Of a stretch of DNA of 64,000 nt, positions 35,289 to 45,476 are shown piece by piece (the stretch's first letter is position 1; every line of letters begins with the position of its first letter). The notes under the pieces are model-generated. The model made no database searches. It saw nothing but the letters and a program-made list of their open reading frames with translations, and was not told the DNA's origin. A program made the translations under genes and the position numbers. The DNA comes from Pseudoduganella violacea (GTDB taxonomy: Bacteria > Pseudomonadota > Gammaproteobacteria > Burkholderiales > Burkholderiaceae_D): assembly GCF_014191875.1 (NCBI RefSeq), contig NZ_JACHXD010000004.1:1-64000 (forward strand). The letters are read 5' to 3'.

Positions 35289-36539
35289 ATGAAACTGAAT
35301 ACCATTACCCTGGGCGCCATGGCCGCCGCCCTGCTGTCCGCCAGCGCTGCCCACGCCGCGCCGCAAGTGGAAGTGCTGCATTACTGGACGTCGGGCGGCG
35401 AAGCCAAGTCGGCCGCCGAACTGAAAAAAATGATGGAGGCCAAAGGCGTGGCATGGAAGGACTTCGCCGTGGCCGGTGGCGGCGGCGAGAACGCGGCCAC
35501 CGCGCTGAAGGCGCGCGTCATGGCAGGCAATGCGCCGACCGCCGCCCAGATCAAGGGCCCAGCCATCCAGGAATGGGGCCAGGAAGGCGTGCTGGCGAAC
35601 ATCGACGCCGCAGCCGCCGAAGGCAAGTGGGAAGCCAGCCTGCCACCCGTGGTCAACAGCGTGATGAAATACAAGGGTCATTACGTGGCGGTGCCGGTCA
35701 ATGTGCACCGCGTGAATTGGCTGTGGGTCAATCCCGAGGTGCTGAAAAAAGCCGGCGCCAAGCCGCCCACCAATTTCGCCGAATTCTTCGACGCGGCCGA
35801 GAAGATCAAGAAAGCCGGCCTGACGGCCATCGCCCACGGCGGCCAGCCCTGGCAGGACGCCACCGTGTTCGAATCCGTGGTGCTGGGCACGGGCGGCGCG
35901 GACTTCTACAAGAAAGCCATCGTGCAGCTGGACCAAGGCGCGCTGACCAGCCCCACCATGCTGAAAGCCTTCGAGAACCTGGCACGCATCAAGACCTATA
36001 TCGACAAGGACGCGGCAGGCCGCGACTGGAACCTGGCGACTGCCATGGTCATCAACGGCAAGGCCGGCATGCAGTTCATGGGCGATTGGGCCAAGGGTGA
36101 GTTCACCTCGGCCGGCAAGGTGGCGGGCAAGGACTTCCTGTGCCTGGCCGCGCCGGGCACCGAGAAAGCCTTCACCTTCAATGTCGACTCGCTGACCATG
36201 TTCAAGATGAAGAGCGCCGAGGAGCAGAAGGCACAGCTGACGCTGGCCAACGCCGTACTCAGTCCCGAGTTCCAGGAAGTGTTCAACCTGAACAAGGGGT
36301 CGATTCCGGTCCGCGCCGGCGTCTCGCGCGCCAAGTTCGACGCCTGCGCCACCAAATCGATGGACGATATGGCTGCCACCAGCCAGGGCGGAGGCCTGGT
36401 GCCGAGCTTCGCCCACGGCATGGCCATCGACACCGCCAAGGCGGGCGCGATCCAGGACGTGGTGGCCAAATTCATGAACTCGAACATGACGCCGCAAGCG
36501 GCGGTGCAAGCCCTGGCGAAAGCCGCCAAAACCATGTAA
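35289..36539 (+). CDS. Carbohydrate ABC transporter substrate-binding protein (GtsA-like)
   Basis: 416 aa; signal peptide 1-23 (SASAAHA-AP). CUT1 family periplasmic binding protein: VEVLHYWTSGGEAKSAAELK, HGGQPWQDATVFESVVLG, MGDWAKGEF and NLNKGSIPVRAGV are the usual conserved blocks of the glucose/mannose-type (GtsA) group. It is followed by two permeases and an ATPase, making a complete importer. The ribosome leader AAGGAGACAAGCA is identical over 13 bases to that of the porin gene. Glucose or mannose is the likeliest ligand by family, not proven. Confidence 0.92.
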   Translation: MKLNTITLGAMAAALLSASAAHAAPQVEVLHYWTSGGEAKSAAELKKMMEAKGVAWKDFAVAGGGGENAATALKARVMAGNAPTAAQIKGPAIQEWGQEGVLANIDAAAAEGKWEASLPPVVNSVMKYKGHYVAVPVNVHRVNWLWVNPEVLKKAGAKPPTNFAEFFDAAEKIKKAGLTAIAHGGQPWQDATVFESVVLGTGGADFYKKAIVQLDQGALTSPTMLKAFENLARIKTYIDKDAAGRDWNLATAMVINGKAGMQFMGDWAKGEFTSAGKVAGKDFLCLAAPGTEKAFTFNVDSLTMFKMKSAEEQKAQLTLANAVLSPEFQEVFNLNKGSIPVRAGVSRAKFDACATKSMDDMAATSQGGGLVPSFAHGMAIDTAKAGAIQDVVAKFMNSNMTPQAAVQALAKAAKTM

Positions 36540-36597
36540 GACTGAAACAGGCTGCGGCGCGGAATGCGCTGCAGCCCGCCTTGCCGGAGATTTTCGT

Positions 36598-37563
36598 ATG
36601 TCCGCCTCATTCCTATCCCCGCCGCACGCAGCCATCGTGCCGCAGGCTCCCGCCGCCGTCGAAACGCGCCCCGCCAGCAACCGCCTCGGCGCGTTGGCCG
36701 ATACCTGGCTGCCACGCCTGGTGCTCTCTCCCACCATCATCGCCTCACTGGTCTTCGTCTACGGCTTCATCGGCCTGACGGCCTGGCTGTCGCTGACCGA
36801 GTCGCGCATGATGCCGAATTTCGAATTCGCCGGACTGGTGCAGTATGAGCGCCTGTTCGAGATCGACCGCTGGTGGGTTGCCGCCGCCAATCTCGGTCTG
36901 TTCGGCGGCCTGTTCATCGCGCTTTGCCTGGCCATCGGCCTGGGCATGGCGATCCTGCTCGACCAGCGCATCCGCCACGAAGGCGCGCTGCGCGCCATCT
37001 ACCTGTATCCGATGGCGCTATCCTTCATCGTCACCGGCGCGGCCTGGAAGTGGATACTCAATCCCGGCCTGGGACTGGAAAAGCTGATGCACGACTGGGG
37101 CTTCACCGGCTTTACCTTCGACTGGCTGGTCAATTCCGATATGGCGATTTACACCGTGGTGATCGCCGGCGTCTGGCAATCGTCCGGCTTCGTCATGGCC
37201 CTGTTCCTTGCCGGCCTGCGCAGCGTGGACGACAGCATCATCAAGGCCGCCATGGTCGACGGCGCCAGCCTGCCGACGATTTACCGCCGCATCGTGATCC
37301 CCTCGCTGCGCCCCGTGTTTTTCAGCGTGCTGCTGGTGCTCTCGCATATCGCCATCAAGAGCTTCGACCTGGTGATGGCGCTGACCGCGGGCGGCCCCGG
37401 CACCTCGTCCGACGTGCCAGCCATTTTCATGTACCAGTTCTCGTTCACGCGCGGTCAACTGGGCCTGGGCGCGGCGTCGGCCATGATGATGCTGGCCACC
37501 GTGCTGGCCGTGCTGGTGCCGCTGATGTATCTGGAAACGAAAGGAGCGCGCCATGGCCGCTGA
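36598..37563 (+). CDS. Carbohydrate ABC transporter permease, MalF/GtsB type
   Basis: 321 aa with about six TM. A cytoplasmic N-terminal segment of ~40 residues precedes TM1 (VLSPTIIASLVFVYGFIGL). The EAA coupling loop is AAMVDGASLPTIYRRIVIPS. Overlaps the next permease gene by 11 bases. Standard size for CUT1 systems. Confidence 0.92.
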   Translation: MSASFLSPPHAAIVPQAPAAVETRPASNRLGALADTWLPRLVLSPTIIASLVFVYGFIGLTAWLSLTESRMMPNFEFAGLVQYERLFEIDRWWVAAANLGLFGGLFIALCLAIGLGMAILLDQRIRHEGALRAIYLYPMALSFIVTGAAWKWILNPGLGLEKLMHDWGFTGFTFDWLVNSDMAIYTVVIAGVWQSSGFVMALFLAGLRSVDDSIIKAAMVDGASLPTIYRRIVIPSLRPVFFSVLLVLSHIAIKSFDLVMALTAGGPGTSSDVPAIFMYQFSFTRGQLGLGAASAMMMLATVLAVLVPLMYLETKGARHGR

Positions 37564-38428
37564 ACTGCATGATGCGCCGCGCCTGACACCGGGCCGCATC
37601 GCCATCTACACCCTGCTGGTGCTGGTCGCGCTCTACTATCTGGCGCCGCTGTACGTGATGCTGAGCACCTCGGTCAAGACCCTGGACCAGATCCGTGGCG
37701 GCAACCTGCTCGACCTGCCCCTGCATCCCACTCTGGACGCCTGGAACAAGGCCTGGTCCACCGCTTGCACCGGCGTGCGCTGCGAAGGCTTGCGCCCCTA
37801 CTTCTGGAACTCGGTGACGATGGCCGTGCCGGCCGTGCTGATCTCCTCGCTGATCGGCTCCCTCAATGGCTATGTGCTGGCGCACTGGCGCTTCCCCGGC
37901 CATAACGTGGTGTTCACGGCGCTGATGGTGGGCTGCTTCATCCCCTTCCAGGTGGTGATCCTGCCGATGGCGCGCCTGCTGGGCATGGCCGAACTGGCCA
38001 ATACCACCAGCGGCCTGGTGATCGTGCACATCATCTACGGCATCGCCTTCACCACCCTGTTCTTCCGCAACTACTACGTGACCGTGCCGGAGGAACTGGT
38101 GAACGCCGCGCGCATCGACGGCGCCGGCTTCTTCATGATTTACCGCCGCATCATCTTCCCGCTGTCGCTGCCCATCTTCATGGTCTGCTTCATCTGGCAG
38201 TTCACGCAGATCTGGAACGACTTCCTGTTCGGCGTGGTGTTCGGCGGCGCCGACGCGCAACCGGTCACGGTGGCGCTGAACAATCTGGTCAACACCTCCA
38301 CCGGCGTGACCGAATACAACGTGAATATGGCGGCGGCCATCATTGCCGCCCTGCCCACCCTGGCGATCTACCTGATCGCCGGCAAATACTTCGTGCGCGG
38401 CCTGACGGCGGGCGCAGTCAAAGGTTAA
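37553..38428 (+). CDS. Carbohydrate ABC transporter permease, MalG/GtsC type
   Basis: 291 aa, six TM. EAA loop [21 protein letters not shown]-terminal TM region [19 protein letters not shown] is the family's closing signature. Partner of the permease at 36598 in the inner membrane. Confidence 0.93.
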   Translation: MAAELHDAPRLTPGRIAIYTLLVLVALYYLAPLYVMLSTSVKTLDQIRGGNLLDLPLHPTLDAWNKAWSTACTGVRCEGLRPYFWNSVTMAVPAVLISSLIGSLNGYVLAHWRFPGHNVVFTALMVGCFIPFQVVILPMARLLGMAELANTTSGLVIVHIIYGIAFTTLFFRNYYVTVPEELVNAARIDGAGFFMIYRRIIFPLSLPIFMVCFIWQFTQIWNDFLFGVVFGGADAQPVTVALNNLVNTSTGVTEYNVNMAAAIIAALPTLAIYLIAGKYFVRGLTAGAVKG

Positions 38429-38438
38429 GGAGACTGAC

Positions 38439-39578
<1,140 letters not shown>

Positions 39579-39587
39579 ACCGCTAAT

Positions 39588-40418
39588 TCAGCCTTGATAG
39601 CCAACGCCAGCCAAATAGCTGTCAGCGGCGGTACCCAAGCATAAGCGAATAGTGGTGAAAAAAGCAGGCCATTTCTGGCGCAAGTAGTGCTGCGCCAGAT
39701 TGGCCATGCCATCGGTAGGTGAAAAGCCTGCCAGGCGTTGTTTCTTTTTGTTGTGCTCAATATCGCGCACGATGCGCAATCTGGCCTGGCATAGGCGCTC
39801 GCAATTCAAGTTAAGCATATCGATTGTGTGCTGTACCAGCGATAGCACATCCGCGTGCCGGTTGCCTGTGATAGGCAAACTGGCCGCGCAATTTGCGGCA
39901 TCTGGCGCTAGATTACCATTCCATTTCTCGATCAGGAACAGACTCGGAGAAGCAGGTAAGGCTGCTGGGTGAAGAATCCAACCATCGCACACCAACTGCA
40001 GCTTGCCGCGTTGGATCATTCTATCCTTGTGCGCATCGCAACTGAGGTTTTCCTCAATTGGCGCCAGCGCATGCGGCGCCTCAGCATAGCGATATGAACC
40101 TCCGGCACAAACAGCGAGTAGGTTTTGCCAGTCCAGCGCCCAATTATGCGCAGCCGATATATCTGACTTAGGGTGAAAATGTTCAACACGGCATTGTTTC
40201 AAAGGATCATGCGCGCTGATATCGACCTCGCAGTAGGCACAAATCCCTCCCTGATCGAGAAGAACTTGAGCGCGCACATTCTCATACGCGGCCATTCCCC
40301 CGAAATATGGGTCGTTTCTCATTGCCTCCCATGTCCCACCCGGCACCGCCTGCCGATACGTCATCAGAGTACTGGGTTCGCTGCTGCTGGCAATACGCTT
40401 CAAGCGCTCAACTCCCAT
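39588..40418 (-). CDS. ptuB: HNH endonuclease of a PtuB/TIGR02646 type (Septu effector)
   Basis: 276 aa. The HNH core is GICAYCE (Cys60, Cys63), CRVEHFHPKSD (Glu79, His80) and WQNLLAVC (Asn99), in the spacing of TIGR02646 proteins, the nuclease effector called PtuB in Septu and in retron Ec78. Its start lies inside the end of the ATPase gene (19-base overlap), so the two are translated together. Known role of the pair: ATPase senses phage and licenses DNA or RNA cleavage by PtuB, causing abortive defence. Lower G+C than flanking genes suggests transfer. Confidence 0.8.
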   Translation of the reverse strand: MGVERLKRIASSSEPSTLMTYRQAVPGGTWEAMRNDPYFGGMAAYENVRAQVLLDQGGICAYCEVDISAHDPLKQCRVEHFHPKSDISAAHNWALDWQNLLAVCAGGSYRYAEAPHALAPIEENLSCDAHKDRMIQRGKLQLVCDGWILHPAALPASPSLFLIEKWNGNLAPDAANCAASLPITGNRHADVLSLVQHTIDMLNLNCERLCQARLRIVRDIEHNKKKQRLAGFSPTDGMANLAQHYLRQKWPAFFTTIRLCLGTAADSYLAGVGYQG

Positions 40419-41743
40419 TTCCGGTTCTCGATACGCAGGTCGGCCTCCAGTAGTTCCGGCTCATTTCCCTGGTAGCGCTTATCAAGTCTCTGGCGCAACT
40501 CCAGAGCCCTTGGACTTTGCCATCGATCCTGATCCACCAAAGCCAGATACTCCAGCAGTTCGTGCGTCGCCTCATTACCCGGAGGCCGGGTTTGCTTCAA
40601 TCCCAACACCGTTTTCAAAACGCGCCCAGGTTCCGCGCCCTCGGTTCCTGCCGGTGCGGCGTATGCCGCGCCCTCCCGCAAAATGCGGATACATTCCGAC
40701 GGCACTGCCGTAAGCACCTGCGGACTATGTGTCGTAACAATGAATTGCGTTTCAGGAAAACTACGCATCAAGTCATCGAGTACCCGTTGCTGCCACGAGG
40801 GATGCAAATGCAAATCAATTTCATCGACCAGCATGATGCCCGGAGCCCGCATCGCGGGCGCAAGCTGCCCAGTCTGCTCGGCATTCGGCAAATGTCCGTT
40901 GGCAATGGCAAGGCGGCGGGAGAAATCCATGGCCAGCGCCAGCATGCTCTGATAACCCTGGCTCAGTTGGCTTACCAGCAGCGGTGCACCACCTTTCTCC
41001 CGCTCCAGCACGAATTTATGGTCTTTGTTAAAGTAGGGATTATGGAATGCGCCTCCCAGTAGTCCCACAATCGAGGCGCGTACCGCAGCCAAGGCACGCG
41101 ATTCCTGAAATGCCGAGCTAGCAATTCCCTTGTTAGCTCGTAGTTCTGCCGCCTCTTCCACATCAAACCAGTCCAGCATTTCTCTGAAATCACTGCGGGC
41201 GTCCAATGCGCCGATCAATGCCGACGCAGGATGGTCATAAGCTTGCTTGGCCCCGCGCAACCGCTCCGGAACCTTGATATAGCCGCGTTGTGCGCCATAA
41301 TAAGCCAGCACCGGCGTCAATTCCGGAGCGGAAGAACGATAGCTGTCAATCACGCGCTGCAAGCGATGCTTGAGATCGGCCTGTCCAAACTTCTCAGGCG
41401 GCTCCTTGCCAGCGGCTGAAGGCTTCCAATAGTCCCATTTCAGGCCATCGTCCGCCTCGGCTATCACCTGGCTAAAATCTGCAACGCCCCAACGTTCCCG
41501 GCCCGTACGGTCGGTCCAGGGTTCGGCCCGAAAATCGCTATCCTTGATCCCCGGCCCTGAGAGCCGTTGATTGGCCGAGGACAGCTGCGACAGAACCGGC
41601 GTAAGCACTGCGGCAATCCCGTCCAATATCGCCGTCTTCCCTGCGCCATTCTCACCAACGAACACGGTCAGACGCGGATGCAGATTGACTTCCAAATGTT
41701 GAAAACAACGATAGTTGTTCAATGTGACCTGCTTCAAACGCAT
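40400..41743 (-). CDS. ptuA: AAA/SMC-like ATPase of PtuA type (Septu)
   Basis: 447 aa from the ATG at 41743, chosen because AGGAG lies eight bases upstream; a GTG three codons earlier would almost touch the AGGAG. Walker A GENGAGKT (residues 30-37), ABC-like signature region SQLSQGYQSMLALAMDF, Walker B with IMLVDEIDLHLHPSWQ and the switch His in VTTHSPQVL. This overlapping-ABC/OLD-like pattern followed by an HNH partner is the PtuA arrangement. No reverse transcriptase is nearby, so it is a stand-alone Septu, not the Ec78 retron. Counted by hand, 40681-40740 is 31/60 G+C against 42/60 in 38941-39000. Confidence 0.78.
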   Translation of the reverse strand: MRLKQVTLNNYRCFQHLEVNLHPRLTVFVGENGAGKTAILDGIAAVLTPVLSQLSSANQRLSGPGIKDSDFRAEPWTDRTGRERWGVADFSQVIAEADDGLKWDYWKPSAAGKEPPEKFGQADLKHRLQRVIDSYRSSAPELTPVLAYYGAQRGYIKVPERLRGAKQAYDHPASALIGALDARSDFREMLDWFDVEEAAELRANKGIASSAFQESRALAAVRASIVGLLGGAFHNPYFNKDHKFVLEREKGGAPLLVSQLSQGYQSMLALAMDFSRRLAIANGHLPNAEQTGQLAPAMRAPGIMLVDEIDLHLHPSWQQRVLDDLMRSFPETQFIVTTHSPQVLTAVPSECIRILREGAAYAAPAGTEGAEPGRVLKTVLGLKQTRPPGNEATHELLEYLALVDQDRWQSPRALELRQRLDKRYQGNEPELLEADLRIENRKWELSA

Positions 41744-41824
41744 ATACGACACTCCTGCTCATTAATTCCCGGTAAGGAAGTAGCTTAACCGAATAATTCC
41801 AATACGTCCCGACGGTGAAGCGGC

Positions 41825-42142
41825 TCACAGCGGCGCCAATATGGCCTGCAGGTCTTCCTGCGTGATATGCAGTGCCTGCAGCGCGCCTTCAGCCAGGAGG
41901 GCGGCGGCCAGTTGCGCTTTCCTTCCCTGCAGCTCCTGGATTTTTTCTTCCACCGTGCCTTTGGCGATCAGCTTGTACACAAACACCGGCTTGTCCTGGC
42001 CAATGCGCCAGGCGCGGTCGCTGGCCTGGTCTTCCACGGCGGGATTCCACCAGGGGTCATAGTGGATGACCGTGTCGGCGGCCGTCAGATTCAGGCCCAC
42101 GCCGCCGGCCTTCAAGCTGATCAGGAAGACCGGCACAGCGCC
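41825..42142 (-). pseudogene. C-terminal remnant of the SNF2 helicase, cut off by an in-frame TAG
   Basis: 105 codons in the same frame as the gene upstream, after its TAG at 42145-42143. It encodes helicase motif V ([20 protein letters not shown]) and motif VI ([11 protein letters not shown]) plus the normal end of SNF2 proteins. A GTG at 42136 gives a possible start but no ribosome site is seen, so I treat it as the detached end of the same gene. A single G-to-T or C-to-T change (GAG or CAG to TAG) would explain it. Confidence 0.75.
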
Positions 42143-45121
42143 CTACTGGAAGCGGGCAACCTGGGTGCTACGGTCCTTGGTCTCGCCGGTCAGCAGGGCG
42201 TAGGCGATCCCGCGCTGCGTCAATTCGGCTTCGATCAGCTCCAGCATGCTGGTAAATTGCGAAAACACCAGGATGCGCCGCCCCTCTGCCAGCAATTCCT
42301 CCAGCATGCCGGTCAGCTCGTTCAGCTTGGCCGAGGGCGCGCTGCTCTTGCGCCGTCCCGCCATGGCCACCAGGCGCGGATCGCAACACACCTGGCGCAG
42401 CTTGAGCAAGGCTTCCAGGATCACGATCTGGCTGCGCGCGATGCCTTTCTTGTCGATTTCGGCGCGCACCTTGCGGTCCATGGCCAGACGCACCGTTTCA
42501 TACAGATCGCGCTGCGCCCCGCCCAGCTCCACGTCGCGCCGCATCTCGGTCTTGGGCGGCAATTCGGTGGCGACGGCGTCCTTGGTCCGGCGCAGCAGGA
42601 AGGGCTTGACGCGGCGCTGCAGGAAGGCGTTGCGTCCCTGGTCGCCCTGTTTTTCGATCGGCTTGCGAAAGGCAGTATTGAATTGTTTCTCCTCGCCCAG
42701 CAATCCAGGCAGCAGGAAGTGGAATTGCGCCCACAATTCGCCCAAGTGGTTTTGCAGCGGCGTTCCCGTCAAGCATAGCCGATGCCGGGCCTGCAGCAGG
42801 ACGGCGGTCTGCGCCGCCTTGCTGCGGCTATTCTTGATGTACTGCGACTCGTCCAGGATCAGCAGATGGAAGCACTGCTGGCGCAACACCTCCTCGTCAC
42901 GCGGCAACAGGGCGTAGGAGGTCAGCACCAAGTCGTGCTGGCCTATATCGGCGAAACGTTGGCTACGCTCGCTGCCATGCAGCACCAGCACACGCAAGCC
43001 CGGCGCAAAACGGGCCGCTTCGGCCTGCCAGTTGCCCAGCAGGCTGGTGGGCGCCACCACCAAGGCCGGCGCATCCAGCCGGCCCGCCTCCTTTTCAAGC
43101 AGGATGTGGGCCAGCGTCTGGATGGTCTTGCCTAGCCCCATATCATCGGCCAGGATGCCGGCCAAGCCATAGGCGCGCAGGAACTGCATCCAGGCCAGGC
43201 CTTCGCTCTGATAGGGGCGCAAGCCCGCTTGCAGGCCGGCTGGCGGCGCCACCGCGTCCATGCCATTGAAGGCGGCCAGACGGCGCCCCATCTCGCGCAA
43301 GCGTTCGCCGCCTAGCCAGCGCGGCTGCACGCCCGCCTCCAGCTCGGCCAGCCTGGCCGCATCAAGGCTGGACAGGCGCAAGGAGGGGCCGATACGCTCC
43401 ATGAAATACAGTTCGCCCAGCGTGAGCAGGATGGGTTTGACGCGGGCCCAGGGCAAAGCCACTGCCTTGCCGTCTGTCAGGTGCAGCAACAGGGCCGCCT
43501 CGTCGGCATGGGCGGCCAATGCCGACGGGTCGAAATCCTGCGGCGCCTGGCGGATCGCCGCCAGCAGCAACGGCAGCAGGGCGACGCGCCGCCCTTGCAC
43601 CATGATGCCCAATTCCAGCTCGAACCAGGACGAATTGCTCTCCTCCAGATCGGCGTACCATTCCTCGACCGGCTGTACGTCATAGCGATAGCCGGCCTCC
43701 ATTTCCACCAGCCAGCCCAGCGCACGCAGCGCCGGCAACTCCTGCTGGTGCAGGTGCAGCCAGGCGTCCTGCGTATCCAGCTGGAGGGCATGCGGCACAC
43801 CCTGCATCTGCGCTGCGCGGTGCGCGCCGAAACCCAGGCCCGCCAGCAACTGGGCGGCGGCCTCTTCGGCGGCGCGATGCCGTTCGATGCTCTCGATGGC
43901 CTTGCCGGCCACGCGTTGCAAGGCCTGGCTCGCATCGCCGCTGGCGCGCAGGCCATCGTAGTCGAAAACCAAGGCGGCAAAATCGGCGCCGCTGCCTGTG
44001 CCGGGCGCCCAACTCCCTAGCCGCAGGATCGGACGGGGCAGGATATCGCGGCGCACGCGCTGTTGCGCGGCCGGCGGCGGCGGCAGCACATGCGCCAGTC
44101 CGCGCGCCATCGATGCAGACAGGAAGGCGGCGGCCTCCGACTCAGACAAGGGCGGCGCTTGCACCACCAGCTCGCGCAAGGCCTGCATCGGCAAGGACTG
44201 CAAGGCGGCTGGCAAGCCCACTTCCCCGATCTGGCCGTCCTGCACGTAGAGCGGTGGCGTCGTCGGTAGCCAGTCCCTTAACGGTGCGCCATCGGCAAAC
44301 TGCCAATCCAAGCGAACCGTTCCCGCCGATTCCGGCCGCTGGGTCCAGGCCAGCACGCCTGGCCGCAGCGGGCCACAGCCGAGTAATTGCATGGCGCCGG
44401 TTTTCAAATCGCTGCGCGCGGCGGTTTGGAACAGGCGCTGCTCCCGCGCCAGTTCCAACAGCACTTGCGCCCCCAGGCGGCCTGTCGGCTCGGCGACCGC
44501 CGCGCCATATTCGCTCCCCCGGCGCAGAGCGCAAAACAAGTTGAGAAAGTAGGTATCGTCTACCTGCACATAGGCAGGCGGGTAATGCAGCAGCGAATAC
44601 ATCTCGCTCAAGCGACTGGCCGCCCCGATGCTGCCATCGGCGCGCAGGCGCGCTTTGCACAGGCACAGCTCAGCGCGGCCCGATGCTTCGTTCGTCAGCA
44701 GGACGTAAATCAGCCGATAGGCGGTCTTGCCCGGCGCCGGACCGGGCGCTGGCGCGGCGCCGGCCACCTGGCCCACACGCTGCAGCCAGAATTCCATAAT
44801 TGGCGAGAGTCCGTTCACGCCCGGCCCGGCGGCGTCAAGCTCAGTTGCATGACGCAATAGAACGGCCACCACATGCTTGCAGTTGTATTCCATCGGGCAG
44901 CTGCACCTGCCATCAAAACCAAGACCTTGCTGCCCCAAAGTCAATTTGACCGTTTGCCGGTATAGCTGATTGCCGCTGCCGCTCACGACGCCCGCCAGAA
45001 CGCCGTCGCGCAGCGCCACCTCGCGTATCTTTCCTCGTTGCAGGTAATCACGGCCACGGGCATAGGTGACGCCATCGAAATTGCGGATGACATCGGAAAC
45101 TGTGAACACAACTGTACTCAT
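42143..45121 (-). CDS. SWIM-domain SNF2-family DNA helicase/translocase, interrupted by amber codon
   Basis: 992 aa before the TAG; the intact protein would be about 1098. SWIM zinc finger at residues 73-83 (GRCSCPMEYNCKH); a long middle region; then the SNF2 ATPase: motif I ILADDMGLGKTIQTLAHIL (~655-672), motif II LILDESQYIKN, motif III LTGTPLQNHLGELW, and part of the second RecA lobe ending at FSQFTSMLELI and VARFQ. Motifs V and VI fall after the stop, so the truncated product should not hydrolyse ATP productively. It lies upstream of ptuA on the same strand, separated by 81 bases beyond the remnant. Confidence 0.8.
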   Translation of the reverse strand: MSTVVFTVSDVIRNFDGVTYARGRDYLQRGKIREVALRDGVLAGVVSGSGNQLYRQTVKLTLGQQGLGFDGRCSCPMEYNCKHVVAVLLRHATELDAAGPGVNGLSPIMEFWLQRVGQVAGAAPAPGPAPGKTAYRLIYVLLTNEASGRAELCLCKARLRADGSIGAASRLSEMYSLLHYPPAYVQVDDTYFLNLFCALRRGSEYGAAVAEPTGRLGAQVLLELAREQRLFQTAARSDLKTGAMQLLGCGPLRPGVLAWTQRPESAGTVRLDWQFADGAPLRDWLPTTPPLYVQDGQIGEVGLPAALQSLPMQALRELVVQAPPLSESEAAAFLSASMARGLAHVLPPPPAAQQRVRRDILPRPILRLGSWAPGTGSGADFAALVFDYDGLRASGDASQALQRVAGKAIESIERHRAAEEAAAQLLAGLGFGAHRAAQMQGVPHALQLDTQDAWLHLHQQELPALRALGWLVEMEAGYRYDVQPVEEWYADLEESNSSWFELELGIMVQGRRVALLPLLLAAIRQAPQDFDPSALAAHADEAALLLHLTDGKAVALPWARVKPILLTLGELYFMERIGPSLRLSSLDAARLAELEAGVQPRWLGGERLREMGRRLAAFNGMDAVAPPAGLQAGLRPYQSEGLAWMQFLRAYGLAGILADDMGLGKTIQTLAHILLEKEAGRLDAPALVVAPTSLLGNWQAEAARFAPGLRVLVLHGSERSQRFADIGQHDLVLTSYALLPRDEEVLRQQCFHLLILDESQYIKNSRSKAAQTAVLLQARHRLCLTGTPLQNHLGELWAQFHFLLPGLLGEEKQFNTAFRKPIEKQGDQGRNAFLQRRVKPFLLRRTKDAVATELPPKTEMRRDVELGGAQRDLYETVRLAMDRKVRAEIDKKGIARSQIVILEALLKLRQVCCDPRLVAMAGRRKSSAPSAKLNELTGMLEELLAEGRRILVFSQFTSMLELIEAELTQRGIAYALLTGETKDRSTQVARFQ

Positions 45122-45476
45122 AAATTTGAAGGGTGAGGTTTTTTGCTTGAACCACCATTATCGCCGCTGACCGCAGGAATACAGCATTTACTAAAGCCGC
45201 GACCTTTACCCATTGAAATTCCTGCCGCACGATTACCGCAGGGAAATAAGCCGCCGCGCCGCCGTCCGGAAACTTGGACGCCGCCCCGCAAGCCATTCCA
45301 ACATCTCATAACGAAGATGCCGCAAGGCAATGCAATTAAAGGAGTAAATTCTTTGTAAACAAGTAGTTACGTCCAATTTCCAATTTCCCTCCGAGCAGGC
45401 ACAACACTTGCTATTTAGGACTCACTTTGCGGCAGCCCGCCGCGATTCGGACCTATATAAAACCGGAGACCTGGAG
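45122..45476. other. Intergenic control region between the SNF2 gene and the symporter operon
   Basis: 355 bases without a convincing gene. It contains the sigma-54-type promoter at 45397-45412. Upstream of it, small inverted repeats that could be activator sites: CGTCC/GGACG at 45263-45280 (eight-base spacer) and ATCT...AGAT around 45302-45318. Nothing that looks like a promoter for the SNF2 gene was recognised. Confidence 0.5.
45397..45412 (+). promoter_or_regulatory. Sigma-54 (RpoN) promoter of the symporter-porin-TCS operon
   Basis: AGGCACAACACTTGCT matches the -24/-12 consensus TGGCAC-N5-TTGC at all but the first base; GG at 45398-45399 and GC at 45410-45411 are separated by exactly 10 bases. 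A start near 45423 would leave ~54 bases before the ATG at 45477. The operon encodes a sigma-54 activator as its last gene, which strongly supports the call. Confidence 0.72.

Noticed and set aside
35004..36740. 578-codon minus frame opposite the sugar-binding protein gene
   Set aside because: Shadow of a clear CUT1 binding-protein gene with signal peptide and neighbours.
39588..41824. Retron Ec78-like system
   Set aside because: PtuA/PtuB are present but no reverse transcriptase gene or msr/msd-like RNA is seen on either side.
41825..42136. The 103-codon frame as an independent small gene
   Set aside because: In frame with the SNF2 gene, encodes its motifs V and VI, and lacks a ribosome site.
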